From assembly GCA_004212135.1 (NCBI GenBank), contig RXIE01000058.1, positions 1-6,357 of the forward strand: a DNA stretch of 6,357 nucleotides, given 5' to 3'. Position numbers and translations under genes: made by a program. The stretch's first letter is position 1, and every line of letters begins with the position of its first letter. Positions 1 to 6,272 of this stretch are shown one piece after another. Source of the DNA: Candidatus Methanophagales archaeon ANME-1-THS (GTDB lineage Archaea; Halobacteriota; Syntropharchaeia; Alkanophagales; Methanospirareceae). The notes below the pieces were generated by a model. That model worked only from the letters and a program-made list of their open reading frames with translations. It had not been told where the DNA came from and did no database searches.

Positions 1-995
1 GCTTCCCCGTAACCACGCAGCTTGACGATCTGCGAGGGCACGGTGCACTCCACTATACCGTTCCTTATCTCTTCCACCCTCGTTTGAGCTTCATCAGCCA
101 TTGATAGTTCGAGTACGACCATTGTCAGTCCAAGCATATCTTCTTTGTATCGTTCAAATGCACCCTTCAGGAGCTCGGTCAATCGCTCAATCACACTTTT
201 CAATGCGTTAGCTGCGTTTTCATAATCCCCATGCTCCAGACTATGCTCGATAAGTTTGATATCAGTCCTGATTCTGGAGGTATCGGCATCTGCAAGCTCT
301 CTCCCTGCCACTTCTAAACCATGTGCATCCCGCAAACAGATTCTCAGCGTTTCGTCCATGATCGAAGCAACCTCGTTGAGAAAAACGGAGAGCTCAAGTG
401 AATCCACCGTAATACCTTCTGCCTCTCGTAGCTTTGATTCGAGCCGCTCTATCTGAGCTCGTATAGTTTCATAGCCTGCAGTTTCAAGCTCTTTGATACG
501 TGCCCGGTAATCCCTGCATTTATCCATCATCCGCGCATAAAGGACGACCTCATGCCGCTCTTTTATGCCCTCGAAGAGCTTAGTCACCCATTCAACATCC
601 GCGAACACGACTTTTCTGAGCTTCGCTTTGTTCAGCTTTAGCCTTCCATTGACTTCGCATCCCAGCTCTAATAACGCTTCTTTTACCTTCTCCAACTCGT
701 TCCTGATCTCCCTGGTGCTGATTGCATATTTATTTTCAAAATCGTACAAAATACGCATCTGCTCGATATACCGAGTCGCAAGTCGCATGATGTCCCGCTC
801 CATCACCCGCTCCTTTATACTCCTTTTTCTTACAGTAACGAGGTATCGCACTAAAAACGAGACCCCAATCATCACCGGGATGAACAGAAGTATAACAGTG
901 ATTGCAAAGTCAGACCCGGTATTGAACAGAATGAAGATCCCGAGCGCGATTAATCCTAAAAAAGCAAGTGGTACAAATATCCTATACCCCTTCAT
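1..995 (-). CDS. Two-TM membrane protein with long coiled-coil-like cytoplasmic region (partial, runs off left edge)
   Basis: I do not recognise this family. The reading frame is open from an ATG at 995 to the window edge, giving 331 complete codons and no stop, so the C-terminus is missing. Two hydrophobic segments (about residues 5-25 and 30-54) are separated by a very short loop (NTGSD) and followed by a basic stretch (RYLVTVRKRSIKER). This suggests a membrane hairpin with both ends in the cytoplasm. The remaining 270 residues or more are charged and almost entirely helical, with coiled-coil character (for example around 98-112 and 165-192), and I see no catalytic motif. The start is supported by an AAGGGGG ribosome binding site seven bases upstream and by an in-frame TAA four codons before the ATG. 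It overlaps the end of the tubulin-like gene by 14 bases, so the two are probably co-translated. A membrane anchor or scaffold for its neighbour is an inference from context only. Confidence 0.85.
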   Translation of the reverse strand, partial: MKGYRIFVPLAFLGLIALGIFILFNTGSDFAITVILLFIPVMIGVSFLVRYLVTVRKRSIKERVMERDIMRLATRYIEQMRILYDFENKYAISTREIRNELEKVKEALLELGCEVNGRLKLNKAKLRKVVFADVEWVTKLFEGIKERHEVVLYARMMDKCRDYRARIKELETAGYETIRAQIERLESKLREAEGITVDSLELSVFLNEVASIMDETLRICLRDAHGLEVAGRELADADTSRIRTDIKLIEHSLEHGDYENAANALKSVIERLTELLKGAFERYKEDMLGLTMVVLELSMADEAQTRVEEIRNGIVECTVPSQIVKLRGYGE

Positions 996-1905
996 AGGCA
1001 AGCCCCCTTAATTCACGTAATCGTTCCAACTGGTCAAGTTTATACGTGAATAGATTGGTTATCGCGGCTATGTTCCGCTTTGAGCGGTATACAGCCAGGC
1101 GGCACTCCTTTGCATGCGAGCGCATGAACTCCTCCACCTGCTCCCGATCCACACTCCGGGTCTTGATATAATATTCCGGGACTTGCAGAAAGGATACGCT
1201 CTTCTCACAGCCGAGTGGTGCCTCAGAAATGCTGAACTTCTCTAACGATACCCGAAGCAGTGTTCCAAGATCAAGCGGTTTGTGCCTCATAAACGGGAAG
1301 ATATAACCCCACAACCCCTTGGTGAGCTCCGAGGCCCTTGATACCGCTGCATATCCCGGCCCGTCCTCGAACGACAATGCGTTTACCACATCAGCGATCT
1401 TCAGGGACGATTGTGCCTCCTCGGGTGACGGACCGAATGGAGAGACCCCCAGAAGGACGTCCGCGATGCACGATGCGATATACCGGTTATAGCTCGGATA
1501 ATAATCTTCGAAATTGGGAAGGTGCGCGATCCGCTGGTTATCGACGAGTATAAAAGAGTTTGCATGCTCTTTGAGCTTTTCCATTGCATAATATACATTC
1601 TTCAGATTCACGCTTTTCTCCCTTCTACTCGCGGGCAGAATACCAACAAGGATTATTTTTATGGCTCGCCCTGCCAGTAGTTCAGCTATAAAGGGCGAGA
1701 TATTGTCAGTACTGAGATCTGAGAATAAAAAAGCGACCTCAACGCCCTTTATTTCAGTTATGGTAGCCTCTATAGTACCTTCCTTCGCTCGTTCTGGACC
1801 GGTCTTGAGCACAACTGGCTTGAGCCTTCGTACCGCCTTATAATCCAGTAAAGCATCGGCAATCGCTTCTCCTGCGTTTCCTATTCCGGTGAATAGGTAG
1901 GTCAT
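982..1905 (-). CDS. Divergent tubulin/FtsZ-superfamily protein (CetZ-like), degenerate GTP-binding site
   Basis: This 307-residue protein looks like a remote tubulin/FtsZ homologue. What is visible: a beta strand then GIGNAGEAIADALL at 7-20, matching the T1 loop and helix H1 (FtsZ/CetZ GxGxAG). A strand then SDLSTDNISPFIAELL at 62-77 sits where FtsZ has GGGTGSGAAPVIAE, but the glycines are gone. IIILVGILPAS-like strand 82-93, LKNVYYAMEKLKEHANSFIL (101-120) and VDNQRI (121-126) resemble the CetZ segment ending in a nucleotide-facing VDN. YNRYIASCIADVL (139-151) fits helix H7, and DVVNALSFEDG (172-182) fits the T7 region. The C-terminal part (212-288) follows the CetZ-like second domain. T1 and T4 are only about 55 residues apart, versus roughly 85 in FtsZ, so the N-terminal domain is shortened. 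GTP hydrolysis is therefore doubtful. There is no membrane segment. The ATG at 1905 is preceded by AAAGGA five bases away. The superfamily call rests on motif order recalled from memory, not on a search. Confidence 0.72.
   Translation of the reverse strand: MTYLFTGIGNAGEAIADALLDYKAVRRLKPVVLKTGPERAKEGTIEATITEIKGVEVAFLFSDLSTDNISPFIAELLAGRAIKIILVGILPASRREKSVNLKNVYYAMEKLKEHANSFILVDNQRIAHLPNFEDYYPSYNRYIASCIADVLLGVSPFGPSPEEAQSSLKIADVVNALSFEDGPGYAAVSRASELTKGLWGYIFPFMRHKPLDLGTLLRVSLEKFSISEAPLGCEKSVSFLQVPEYYIKTRSVDREQVEEFMRSHAKECRLAVYRSKRNIAAITNLFTYKLDQLERLRELRGLAYEGV
1003..1009 (-). promoter_or_regulatory. Ribosome binding site of the two-TM coiled-coil gene
   Basis: Read on the minus strand this is AAGGGGG, seven bases before the ATG at 995. 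It lies inside the last codons of the tubulin-like gene. It supports internal initiation and translational coupling, and it decides the ATG over an in-frame TTG two codons upstream. Confidence 0.6.
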
Positions 1906-1933
1906 AATAGTCCTTTAAAAAAAGTTATAGTCC
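1905..1933. repeat. Short direct repeat, 20-base period, flanking the TATA-like box
   Basis: TAATAGTCC (1905-1913) and TTATAGTCC (1925-1933) match at eight of nine bases, with a perfect ATAGTCC core. They are spaced exactly 20 bases apart, about two helical turns, on either side of the TATA-like box. This would suit a regulator binding one face of the DNA, but a chance match in AT-rich sequence is possible. Confidence 0.35.
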
Positions 1934-1953
1934 ACCGTGCTTAATATCTTTTG
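1906..1953. promoter_or_regulatory. Compact divergent promoter between the tubulin-like gene and the exported membrane protein genes
   Basis: Only 48 bases separate the two divergent start codons, so both promoters must lie here or overlap coding sequence. For the plus strand, CTTTAAAA at 1913-1920 resembles an archaeal TATA box. Transcription starting about 25 bases later would give a leader of roughly ten bases before the ATG at 1954, which has no visible ribosome binding site, as in near-leaderless archaeal mRNAs. For the minus strand, AGATATTAAG (plus positions 1940-1949) is a possible TATA box, giving a short leader that contains AAAGGA just before the ATG at 1905. The plus-strand TATA box and the minus-strand ribosome binding site would then be the same bases read from opposite strands. 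Box assignments are inferred by eye. Confidence 0.5.
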
Positions 1954-2928
1954 ATGAAAAACCACAATGTGGTCATTTTGATGGCAGTAACGCTTATCAT
2001 AATCATACTCAACACGCTGCCCTTCTCAATACCTATAAGAGGATCTGCCGAGTTGAAGAGGGAGATACTCGAAGATCTCATATCCGTGGATAAGCCTGAA
2101 CTATTTGACGAGTATGGAGAGTTATATCTCGCCAAGGAGAAGAGCCAGGCGGTGATACAGGGTATGGAAGGCTGGCAGGTGACCACGAATACAAAGGAGT
2201 GGGTGGATCTCCTCCTCGAACTTATTGCTGATTTTGAAGAGATGGTGGAGTTAAGCAAAAGTTCAGCACCTTCGGACCATCTGGAAGCGCTGGCAATCGC
2301 CGAGAGCATAAATTCGACCCTCATAAAGATCAGCCACTATGAGACGGCAAAGGAAAATGAGATCCCGATGCTCGCCGAGCCTGCGCTGAAGCGATTTTAC
2401 CGGAGCGAGGGTATATTCTTTGAGAATCTTTCGAGGAACGAGCAAGAGACGCGGGTGAAGATCGAATATGAGAAGATCAGTTCGAGTTCCTATAAAGAAG
2501 GTGGACTTTATACGATACGCGATGCGAGCAGGATGGAGTTCGAGGCGAGAAAGGACGAATGGATCTATACGCGGGATATGGACCGGGCGTCCGAATACCT
2601 GAACGCGACGCGGTTACACCTTGAGCATGCACGAAATCCCGCATCAGGTTTCTTCGGCTCCGCGCTCATGGAGATCATAAAAGCGAAGGATTCATTTGAA
2701 GCGGCGACGAGCATATATGCGAAACATAAAGATAGAGAATTGCAGAATGTAGCAGGGATTCAAGCGGATATAAGAGCTGTTTATCTCAAATTGATGCTTG
2801 AAACGCTTAAGGTTATTGGCATTTATCTTCTCATCCTCTCATTCTTTACGTTCATAATCTGGCGAGATTTCAATAGATGGAGTGGGGATCTGGATGACAC
2901 GAGACTGGGTGAAGAACTTATTGTTTGA
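1954..2928 (+). CDS. Exported, C-terminally anchored membrane protein with helical ectodomain and short acidic tail
   Basis: I do not recognise this 324-residue family. A short polar N-terminus (MKNHN) is followed by a hydrophobic run at 6-24, which is a signal peptide or signal anchor. Residues 30-280 are charged and mostly helical and should lie outside the cell. They hold three N-glycosylation sequons (N120, N158, N217). A transmembrane helix at about 286-303 is followed by WRDF and a 20-residue cytoplasmic tail ending in LDDTRLGEELIV. This is the layout of a surface sensor or an anchored envelope protein, and no enzyme motif is seen. I chose the ATG at 1954 over the adjacent TTG at 1951. 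The gene overlaps the next one by 35 bases, so the two form an operon, divergent from the tubulin-like gene. The NP at 228-229 and the tail resemble features of the downstream protein, which suggests distant homology of the C-terminal parts. Confidence 0.85.
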   Translation: MKNHNVVILMAVTLIIIILNTLPFSIPIRGSAELKREILEDLISVDKPELFDEYGELYLAKEKSQAVIQGMEGWQVTTNTKEWVDLLLELIADFEEMVELSKSSAPSDHLEALAIAESINSTLIKISHYETAKENEIPMLAEPALKRFYRSEGIFFENLSRNEQETRVKIEYEKISSSSYKEGGLYTIRDASRMEFEARKDEWIYTRDMDRASEYLNATRLHLEHARNPASGFFGSALMEIIKAKDSFEAATSIYAKHKDRELQNVAGIQADIRAVYLKLMLETLKVIGIYLLILSFFTFIIWRDFNRWSGDLDDTRLGEELIV

Positions 2929-5296
2929 GATTGTAATTGGAACGGTGACATGCGTTGCTCTTTTGAACTGTGTGGGAACAGTTGAGGCAGCGGATTTACG
3001 CGTAGATCCTTCCTCGATAGCGGTAAGCTTCGCATTCAATCAACCAAAGGATAGCGCATATTATGAAGCACAGCGTACAGTCACAATCCAGAATATCAAG
3101 CCGAATGCTACGGTCAGTGGTAGTATAAGTTCTATAAGCGGCGATATCAGCATTACACCAAGTCCTAGTTCTTTTTCCCTCCTAGGTGGAGCGTCTTCCC
3201 CGGTGATTTTAACGATTGTAGCACTTCCATCTGCTTCGGAGGACGTGCATACCTTTCCGATAACAGTAGGGGATGTGAGCATCACCGTCACGGTAACAAT
3301 AATCTATTATGCGAAGATCGAAGTATCTCCCTCTTCAATCGATTTTGGTGTAATTCATCGTACTGACAACCCATCGAGGACCGTTAGAATGAGTGAGCAA
3401 TATGGGTATAAAGCGGTTACGGTAAACCTTTATCGAAGCGGAAATAGCTGGGTTACAGGTCCGAGTAGTATCCAGATTCCAGCGGGAGAATCCCGTGATG
3501 TCACCGTTCAGCTTACCCCGGGATATCCCGATCGGAACGAATATTCCTGGACCTTTTCCTTGTCCACCACGGCAAGCAATACTGAAATAACTCCACGCTC
3601 GATCTCTATCAAGGTGTATATCTTACTGCCGCCGAAGCTTGGCAGACTGTATGACGAAGAGTTAGAACTGAAGTTTGATAAGCCAAAGGGAACCGTCTCG
3701 ACCTATACCCGATATATTGAGGTGGGCATAAGCAACATAGGTGACGAGACACTGTATTTTACGAGCACGTTCACCGCATATACCAGCGGAGTATCGATCC
3801 GGATAGTTAATCCGACCGGATCGGTCTCGGGGAAGAGCAGTACAGACCTTAGACTTCAAATCGTTGCACCCTATGATGCTCCCGAAGGCACCTACCGGGG
3901 GAGAGTGGATATAAAAGCTGGAGAAGCGGGCAGTGGGAGTGTGGACATAACGGTCGTGCTAAAATGGCCGGTTGATTTCAGTATCTCGCCCTCTTCTATT
4001 GATTTTGGCGCTCTCGAGTTGAAAGAGCTCGAATATGAGAAGCGGGAGGTGATTATAACCCTCACTGAGCTCTATTTATACAAACCGGTACGAAATTTAC
4101 GCCTCTCTAAAAGTGGTGAATCAGGAAACTGGCTCAAAGAGGAGCGTGATTTCGTTGAAATCTCGCCAGGCGAGTCGGGAAACATTACGATCAGGATAGA
4201 ACCCGGCTTAGAAGCTGTGCCCAAGGATTATCTGTGGCTGTATGCGCTCAGTGCATCTGAGATAGGGGCAAAGCGGATGGAGGTTCGGGCAAAGATCGTG
4301 CCACTTGATATCACGCGCATGATCGAACGTTTTCGGGCATACGAGAGGACACCGCTCTCCACCAAGTATCCATCCTCACAATCGATAATTGCCGAAGGAG
4401 TAGCGATGCTGGACGTTATTGAGAGCAGTGAAATAGGGGCTGGGGACTGGGAGAAGACCACGGTCTTGCTCAAGGGCACGCTCTCGCTCCTCTCATCGCT
4501 GAATCAGGGTATTATATCGAGCGAAGAAGAGAACTACGGAAAGGCGGTGGAAAGCTTAATGGCCGCCTCTGTATCCGCATCCACGGTACAATCGAACTCG
4601 GATCTCAATAACAAGGATATAGCGGGATTTGCACGGGCTCTTGCGGCGCATGCGGATACCACGACACGGGAGGTCTTGATGGACGAGGCGAAGCTGCTCG
4701 AATTGCGTGGATGGACGATAAAGAAGGCGGTGGAGTACGCACTCGCAATGAATGATCTGAGCGGCTTGCAAACAGACGAAAATGTGCTTGAATCTGCGGT
4801 TTCCTATCAATATGCCGCGATTCTCTATGGACTGCTCGACGAGAAAGAGAAGAGGTTGGAGAATGTCTATGAGGAGTCCGTGCTCATGGATAAACATGAT
4901 GATCTGGTAAGTGATGCAACAGACCTCCGGATTAAGGCAGAGCACCTGGTAGCAACGAGCAAGGAGAACGATCTGAGTAGAATAGGGGGCTGGTATCTCC
5001 TGGTCAATCCTTATACCTACGATATGTTCTCGGCGCGGTACAAAACGGCGGAACAGTACCTTAAGGATGCCGCAATGAAGTACAAGATCGCAGGTGAGCT
5101 GCTTTTGCAGACTCAAACACAGGAGGATTTACGGAATCTAAAAGCCGAACGGAGCGTGATACTCCTGTTCTTCATCAGTGCATGCATTGTGTATAGTCTA
5201 CTTTTTCTCTCCGCGATACGCCAGATTATGGGAGGCACGATGGCGTATCTCCGGGATATGGATGAGCGCGAGGTGGGAGATATACTGGTCAGGTAG
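2894..5296 (+). CDS. Large surface protein: four beta-sandwich-like domains (ABAB), helical region, C-terminal TM and acidic tail
   Basis: From the ATG at 2894 the product is 800 residues. A signal peptide is clear: a charged start (MTRDWVKN), a hydrophobic core at about 9-28, and a likely cleavage near VEA/ADL at 32-33. Residues 33-468 are Ser/Thr/Val-rich beta sequence in four units of about 105-110 residues: A1 33-139, B1 140-246, A2 249-358, B2 360-468. The B units both start with SPSSIDFG and contain PAGES or SPGES, typical of Ig-like or ASPM/SPD-type folds. Residues 471-750 are helical and charged. A transmembrane helix at 754-775 is followed by a 25-residue tail ending in MDEREVGDILVR. 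Sequons occur at N71 and N430. Start choice: an alternative GTG at 2882 would add only four residues, while GGAG at 2879-2882 and GGGGATC suit the ATG better. The protein should be anchored in the cytoplasmic membrane with its bulk outside. Its ligand or partner is unknown. Confidence 0.88.
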   Translation: MTRDWVKNLLFEIVIGTVTCVALLNCVGTVEAADLRVDPSSIAVSFAFNQPKDSAYYEAQRTVTIQNIKPNATVSGSISSISGDISITPSPSSFSLLGGASSPVILTIVALPSASEDVHTFPITVGDVSITVTVTIIYYAKIEVSPSSIDFGVIHRTDNPSRTVRMSEQYGYKAVTVNLYRSGNSWVTGPSSIQIPAGESRDVTVQLTPGYPDRNEYSWTFSLSTTASNTEITPRSISIKVYILLPPKLGRLYDEELELKFDKPKGTVSTYTRYIEVGISNIGDETLYFTSTFTAYTSGVSIRIVNPTGSVSGKSSTDLRLQIVAPYDAPEGTYRGRVDIKAGEAGSGSVDITVVLKWPVDFSISPSSIDFGALELKELEYEKREVIITLTELYLYKPVRNLRLSKSGESGNWLKEERDFVEISPGESGNITIRIEPGLEAVPKDYLWLYALSASEIGAKRMEVRAKIVPLDITRMIERFRAYERTPLSTKYPSSQSIIAEGVAMLDVIESSEIGAGDWEKTTVLLKGTLSLLSSLNQGIISSEEENYGKAVESLMAASVSASTVQSNSDLNNKDIAGFARALAAHADTTTREVLMDEAKLLELRGWTIKKAVEYALAMNDLSGLQTDENVLESAVSYQYAAILYGLLDEKEKRLENVYEESVLMDKHDDLVSDATDLRIKAEHLVATSKENDLSRIGGWYLLVNPYTYDMFSARYKTAEQYLKDAAMKYKIAGELLLQTQTQEDLRNLKAERSVILLFFISACIVYSLLFLSAIRQIMGGTMAYLRDMDEREVGDILVR
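2990..4297 (+). repeat. Coding super-repeat: tandem duplication of an A-B domain pair, about 220 residues per copy
   Basis: Copy 1 covers residues 33-246 (2990-3631) and copy 2 residues 249-468 (3638-4297). In the B units SPSSIDFG recurs exactly 220 residues apart (3326-3349 and 3986-4009). YGYKAVTVNLYRSG pairs with YLYKPVRNLRLSKSG, and PAGESRDVTVQLTPG pairs with SPGESGNITIRIEPG. In the A units F-x-x-PK followed by R-x-V/I-x-x-x-I-x-NI recurs about 214 residues apart (F48 and F261). The copies are far diverged at DNA level, so the duplication is old. Confidence 0.7.
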
Positions 5297-5393
5297 CAAT
5301 TTCGGCGCGATAAGAGCAACCCGCAGGTTCGAGACCGTTACGTAGAACGACACTGTTCAGGTGTGTCACGATACTCAAAGCCTCCAGCTCAGT

Positions 5394-5407
5394 ATAAGCA
5401 GGCTTAT
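5394..5407. repeat. Perfect dyad ATAAGC-AG-GCTTAT upstream of the TATA-like box
   Basis: Two six-base arms are separated by two bases, which is too tight for an RNA hairpin but suitable for a dimeric DNA-binding protein. It ends four bases before the putative TATA box, close to where TFB would bind. It is a possible operator, though a 12-base symmetric match could be chance. Confidence 0.3.
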
Positions 5408-5411
5408 GCAG

Positions 5412-5421
5412 CTTTAAGATA
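5412..5421 (+). promoter_or_regulatory. Putative archaeal TATA box for the phosphatase-ABCE1 operon
   Basis: CTTTAAGATA resembles the archaeal box A consensus. A start about 25 bases downstream, near 5442, would leave a leader of about 20 bases containing the ribosome binding site before the ATG at 5462. It also argues against the upstream GTG at 5363 as the start codon. Confidence 0.5.
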
Positions 5422-5445
5422 TGAAAAAACAATCAGAAGAGAGAA

Positions 5446-5456
5446 GGGGAGAGGAG
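5446..5456 (+). promoter_or_regulatory. Strong ribosome binding site of the phosphatase gene
   Basis: GGGGAGAGGAG contains GGAG five bases before the ATG at 5462. This is the best Shine-Dalgarno match in the window and fixes the start there. Confidence 0.75.
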
Positions 5457-5461
5457 CATAC

Positions 5462-6271
5462 ATGGAGATAAAGGACCTGTTAGAGATCTCAGCCGAGATA
5501 CGAGATGCGGTACGACGCTATATCGCGGACACTGCGGACCCGGGCGAGATTATAAGAAGAAGGGAACGCGACGTGACGCGAAGAATCGACCTCTTTGCGG
5601 AAGAAGCGCTGGAGCATGCCCTGGCGAGCCGTAACCGTTGTGCGAGGATCATATCAGAGGAATTGGGCGACCGTGTAGCTCCTGAGGGCGGTGAACCGGA
5701 GTTCACGCTCATCTTTGACCCGATTGATGGCTCGACGAATGCGATTCTTGGCATCCCCTTCTTCTGCTCCTCGATTGCATATTCACCGAAGCTCGAGCAG
5801 GTTACGTTTGATGATCTCGAGGCGAGTGTCGTTGCGACCATCTATGGAAAGACGTACTATGCGGTTAAGGGTGAGCATGCCTATGCAGATGGCAAGAAGC
5901 TCCCGCGAGCTATAACGGGCAAGACCAAACGTGTTTTCTCGATTTATACCTATGGGGCGGATCGAATACCCGAGGGTGTGCTGCGGTTTCAGGAGGGTGG
6001 TAAGAATCTGCTCATTCGGGTGCTCGGCAGCATCGCACTCGAGCTCTGCCTGGTTGCCGAAGGTGTGCTGGATGCAGTAATCGATGTACGAGACTTGATA
6101 AACGGCTATGACATCGCCGGTGGCTTGCTCATTGTGAAAGAAGCGGGCGGCGTAATCACGGATCTGCAGGGTAAGGAGTTTGGTACCGAGGTGGGAGAGA
6201 CGCACACGATATCACTGATCGCGGCGTTGGAGCCGGGGATTTACAACCAGATGCGTGGTCTGATGGGGTAA
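5462..6271 (+). CDS. Inositol-1-monophosphatase / fructose-1,6-bisphosphatase, archaeal class IV type
   Basis: The product is a 269-residue soluble enzyme of the Mg-dependent, Li-sensitive phosphatase superfamily. In archaea this family hydrolyses inositol-1-phosphate, and commonly fructose-1,6-bisphosphate too, serving inositol-lipid or solute synthesis and gluconeogenesis. Visible motifs: VTRRIDLFAEEAL at 38-50, equivalent to the VTxxDxxAE segment; SEE at 65-67, with a metal-binding glutamate; DPIDGSTN at 86-93, the signature motif with metal-binding D86 and D89; and GYDIAGGLLIVKEAGG at 215-230, with D217 as the third metal or substrate aspartate. The segment LGSIALELCLVAEGVLDAVI (188-207) closely follows the Archaeoglobus IMPase/FBPase AF2372 as I recall it. 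Length matches the family (about 250-275 residues) and all key residues are present, so it should be active. It stops one base before the ABCE1 start, so the two genes probably share a transcript. Which substrate dominates cannot be read from sequence. Confidence 0.93.
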   Translation: MEIKDLLEISAEIRDAVRRYIADTADPGEIIRRRERDVTRRIDLFAEEALEHALASRNRCARIISEELGDRVAPEGGEPEFTLIFDPIDGSTNAILGIPFFCSSIAYSPKLEQVTFDDLEASVVATIYGKTYYAVKGEHAYADGKKLPRAITGKTKRVFSIYTYGADRIPEGVLRFQEGGKNLLIRVLGSIALELCLVAEGVLDAVIDVRDLINGYDIAGGLLIVKEAGGVITDLQGKEFGTEVGETHTISLIAALEPGIYNQMRGLMG

Positions 6272-6272
6272 C

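Larger units (their letters stand above)
5297..5461 (+). other. Intergenic region before the phosphatase gene
   Basis: The 165 bases between the surface-protein stop and the phosphatase ATG contain no supported gene. I see no convincing terminator: there is no T-run and no strong hairpin after 5296. The right-hand third holds a dyad, a TATA-like box and a strong ribosome binding site. The frame of the phosphatase stays open back to a GTG at 5363, but the residues it would add do not resemble the family. Confidence 0.6.

Noticed and set aside
565..1011. A 148-codon open frame on the plus strand.
   Set aside because: It is antisense to the coiled-coil membrane protein, is low-complexity (Ser/Phe/Leu-rich) and has no ribosome binding site. 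The minus-strand frame has clear protein-like character.
4556..5116. A 186-codon open frame on the minus strand.
   Set aside because: It lies wholly inside the well-supported 800-residue gene, is rich in Cys, Ile, Arg and His with no recognisable domain, and looks like a complement of helical coding sequence.
5321..5345. GGTTCGAGACC fits the tRNA B-box consensus.
   Set aside because: Only two of the five T-stem positions form Watson-Crick pairs, and I find no acceptor stem, D-arm or anticodon arm around it.
5297..5393. Search for a terminator or small RNA after the surface-protein gene.
   Set aside because: I see no T-rich run and no hairpin of convincing length.
5363..5461. An upstream GTG extends the phosphatase by 33 residues.
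   Set aside because: The added residues (rich in Y, K, R, Q) do not resemble the family. The extension would lie across the TATA-like box, and the ATG at 5462 has a strong ribosome binding site.
5421..5471. A 16-codon frame starting ATGAAAAAACAA just before the phosphatase.
   Set aside because: It starts upstream of the likely transcription start, has no ribosome binding site and overlaps the phosphatase start out of frame.
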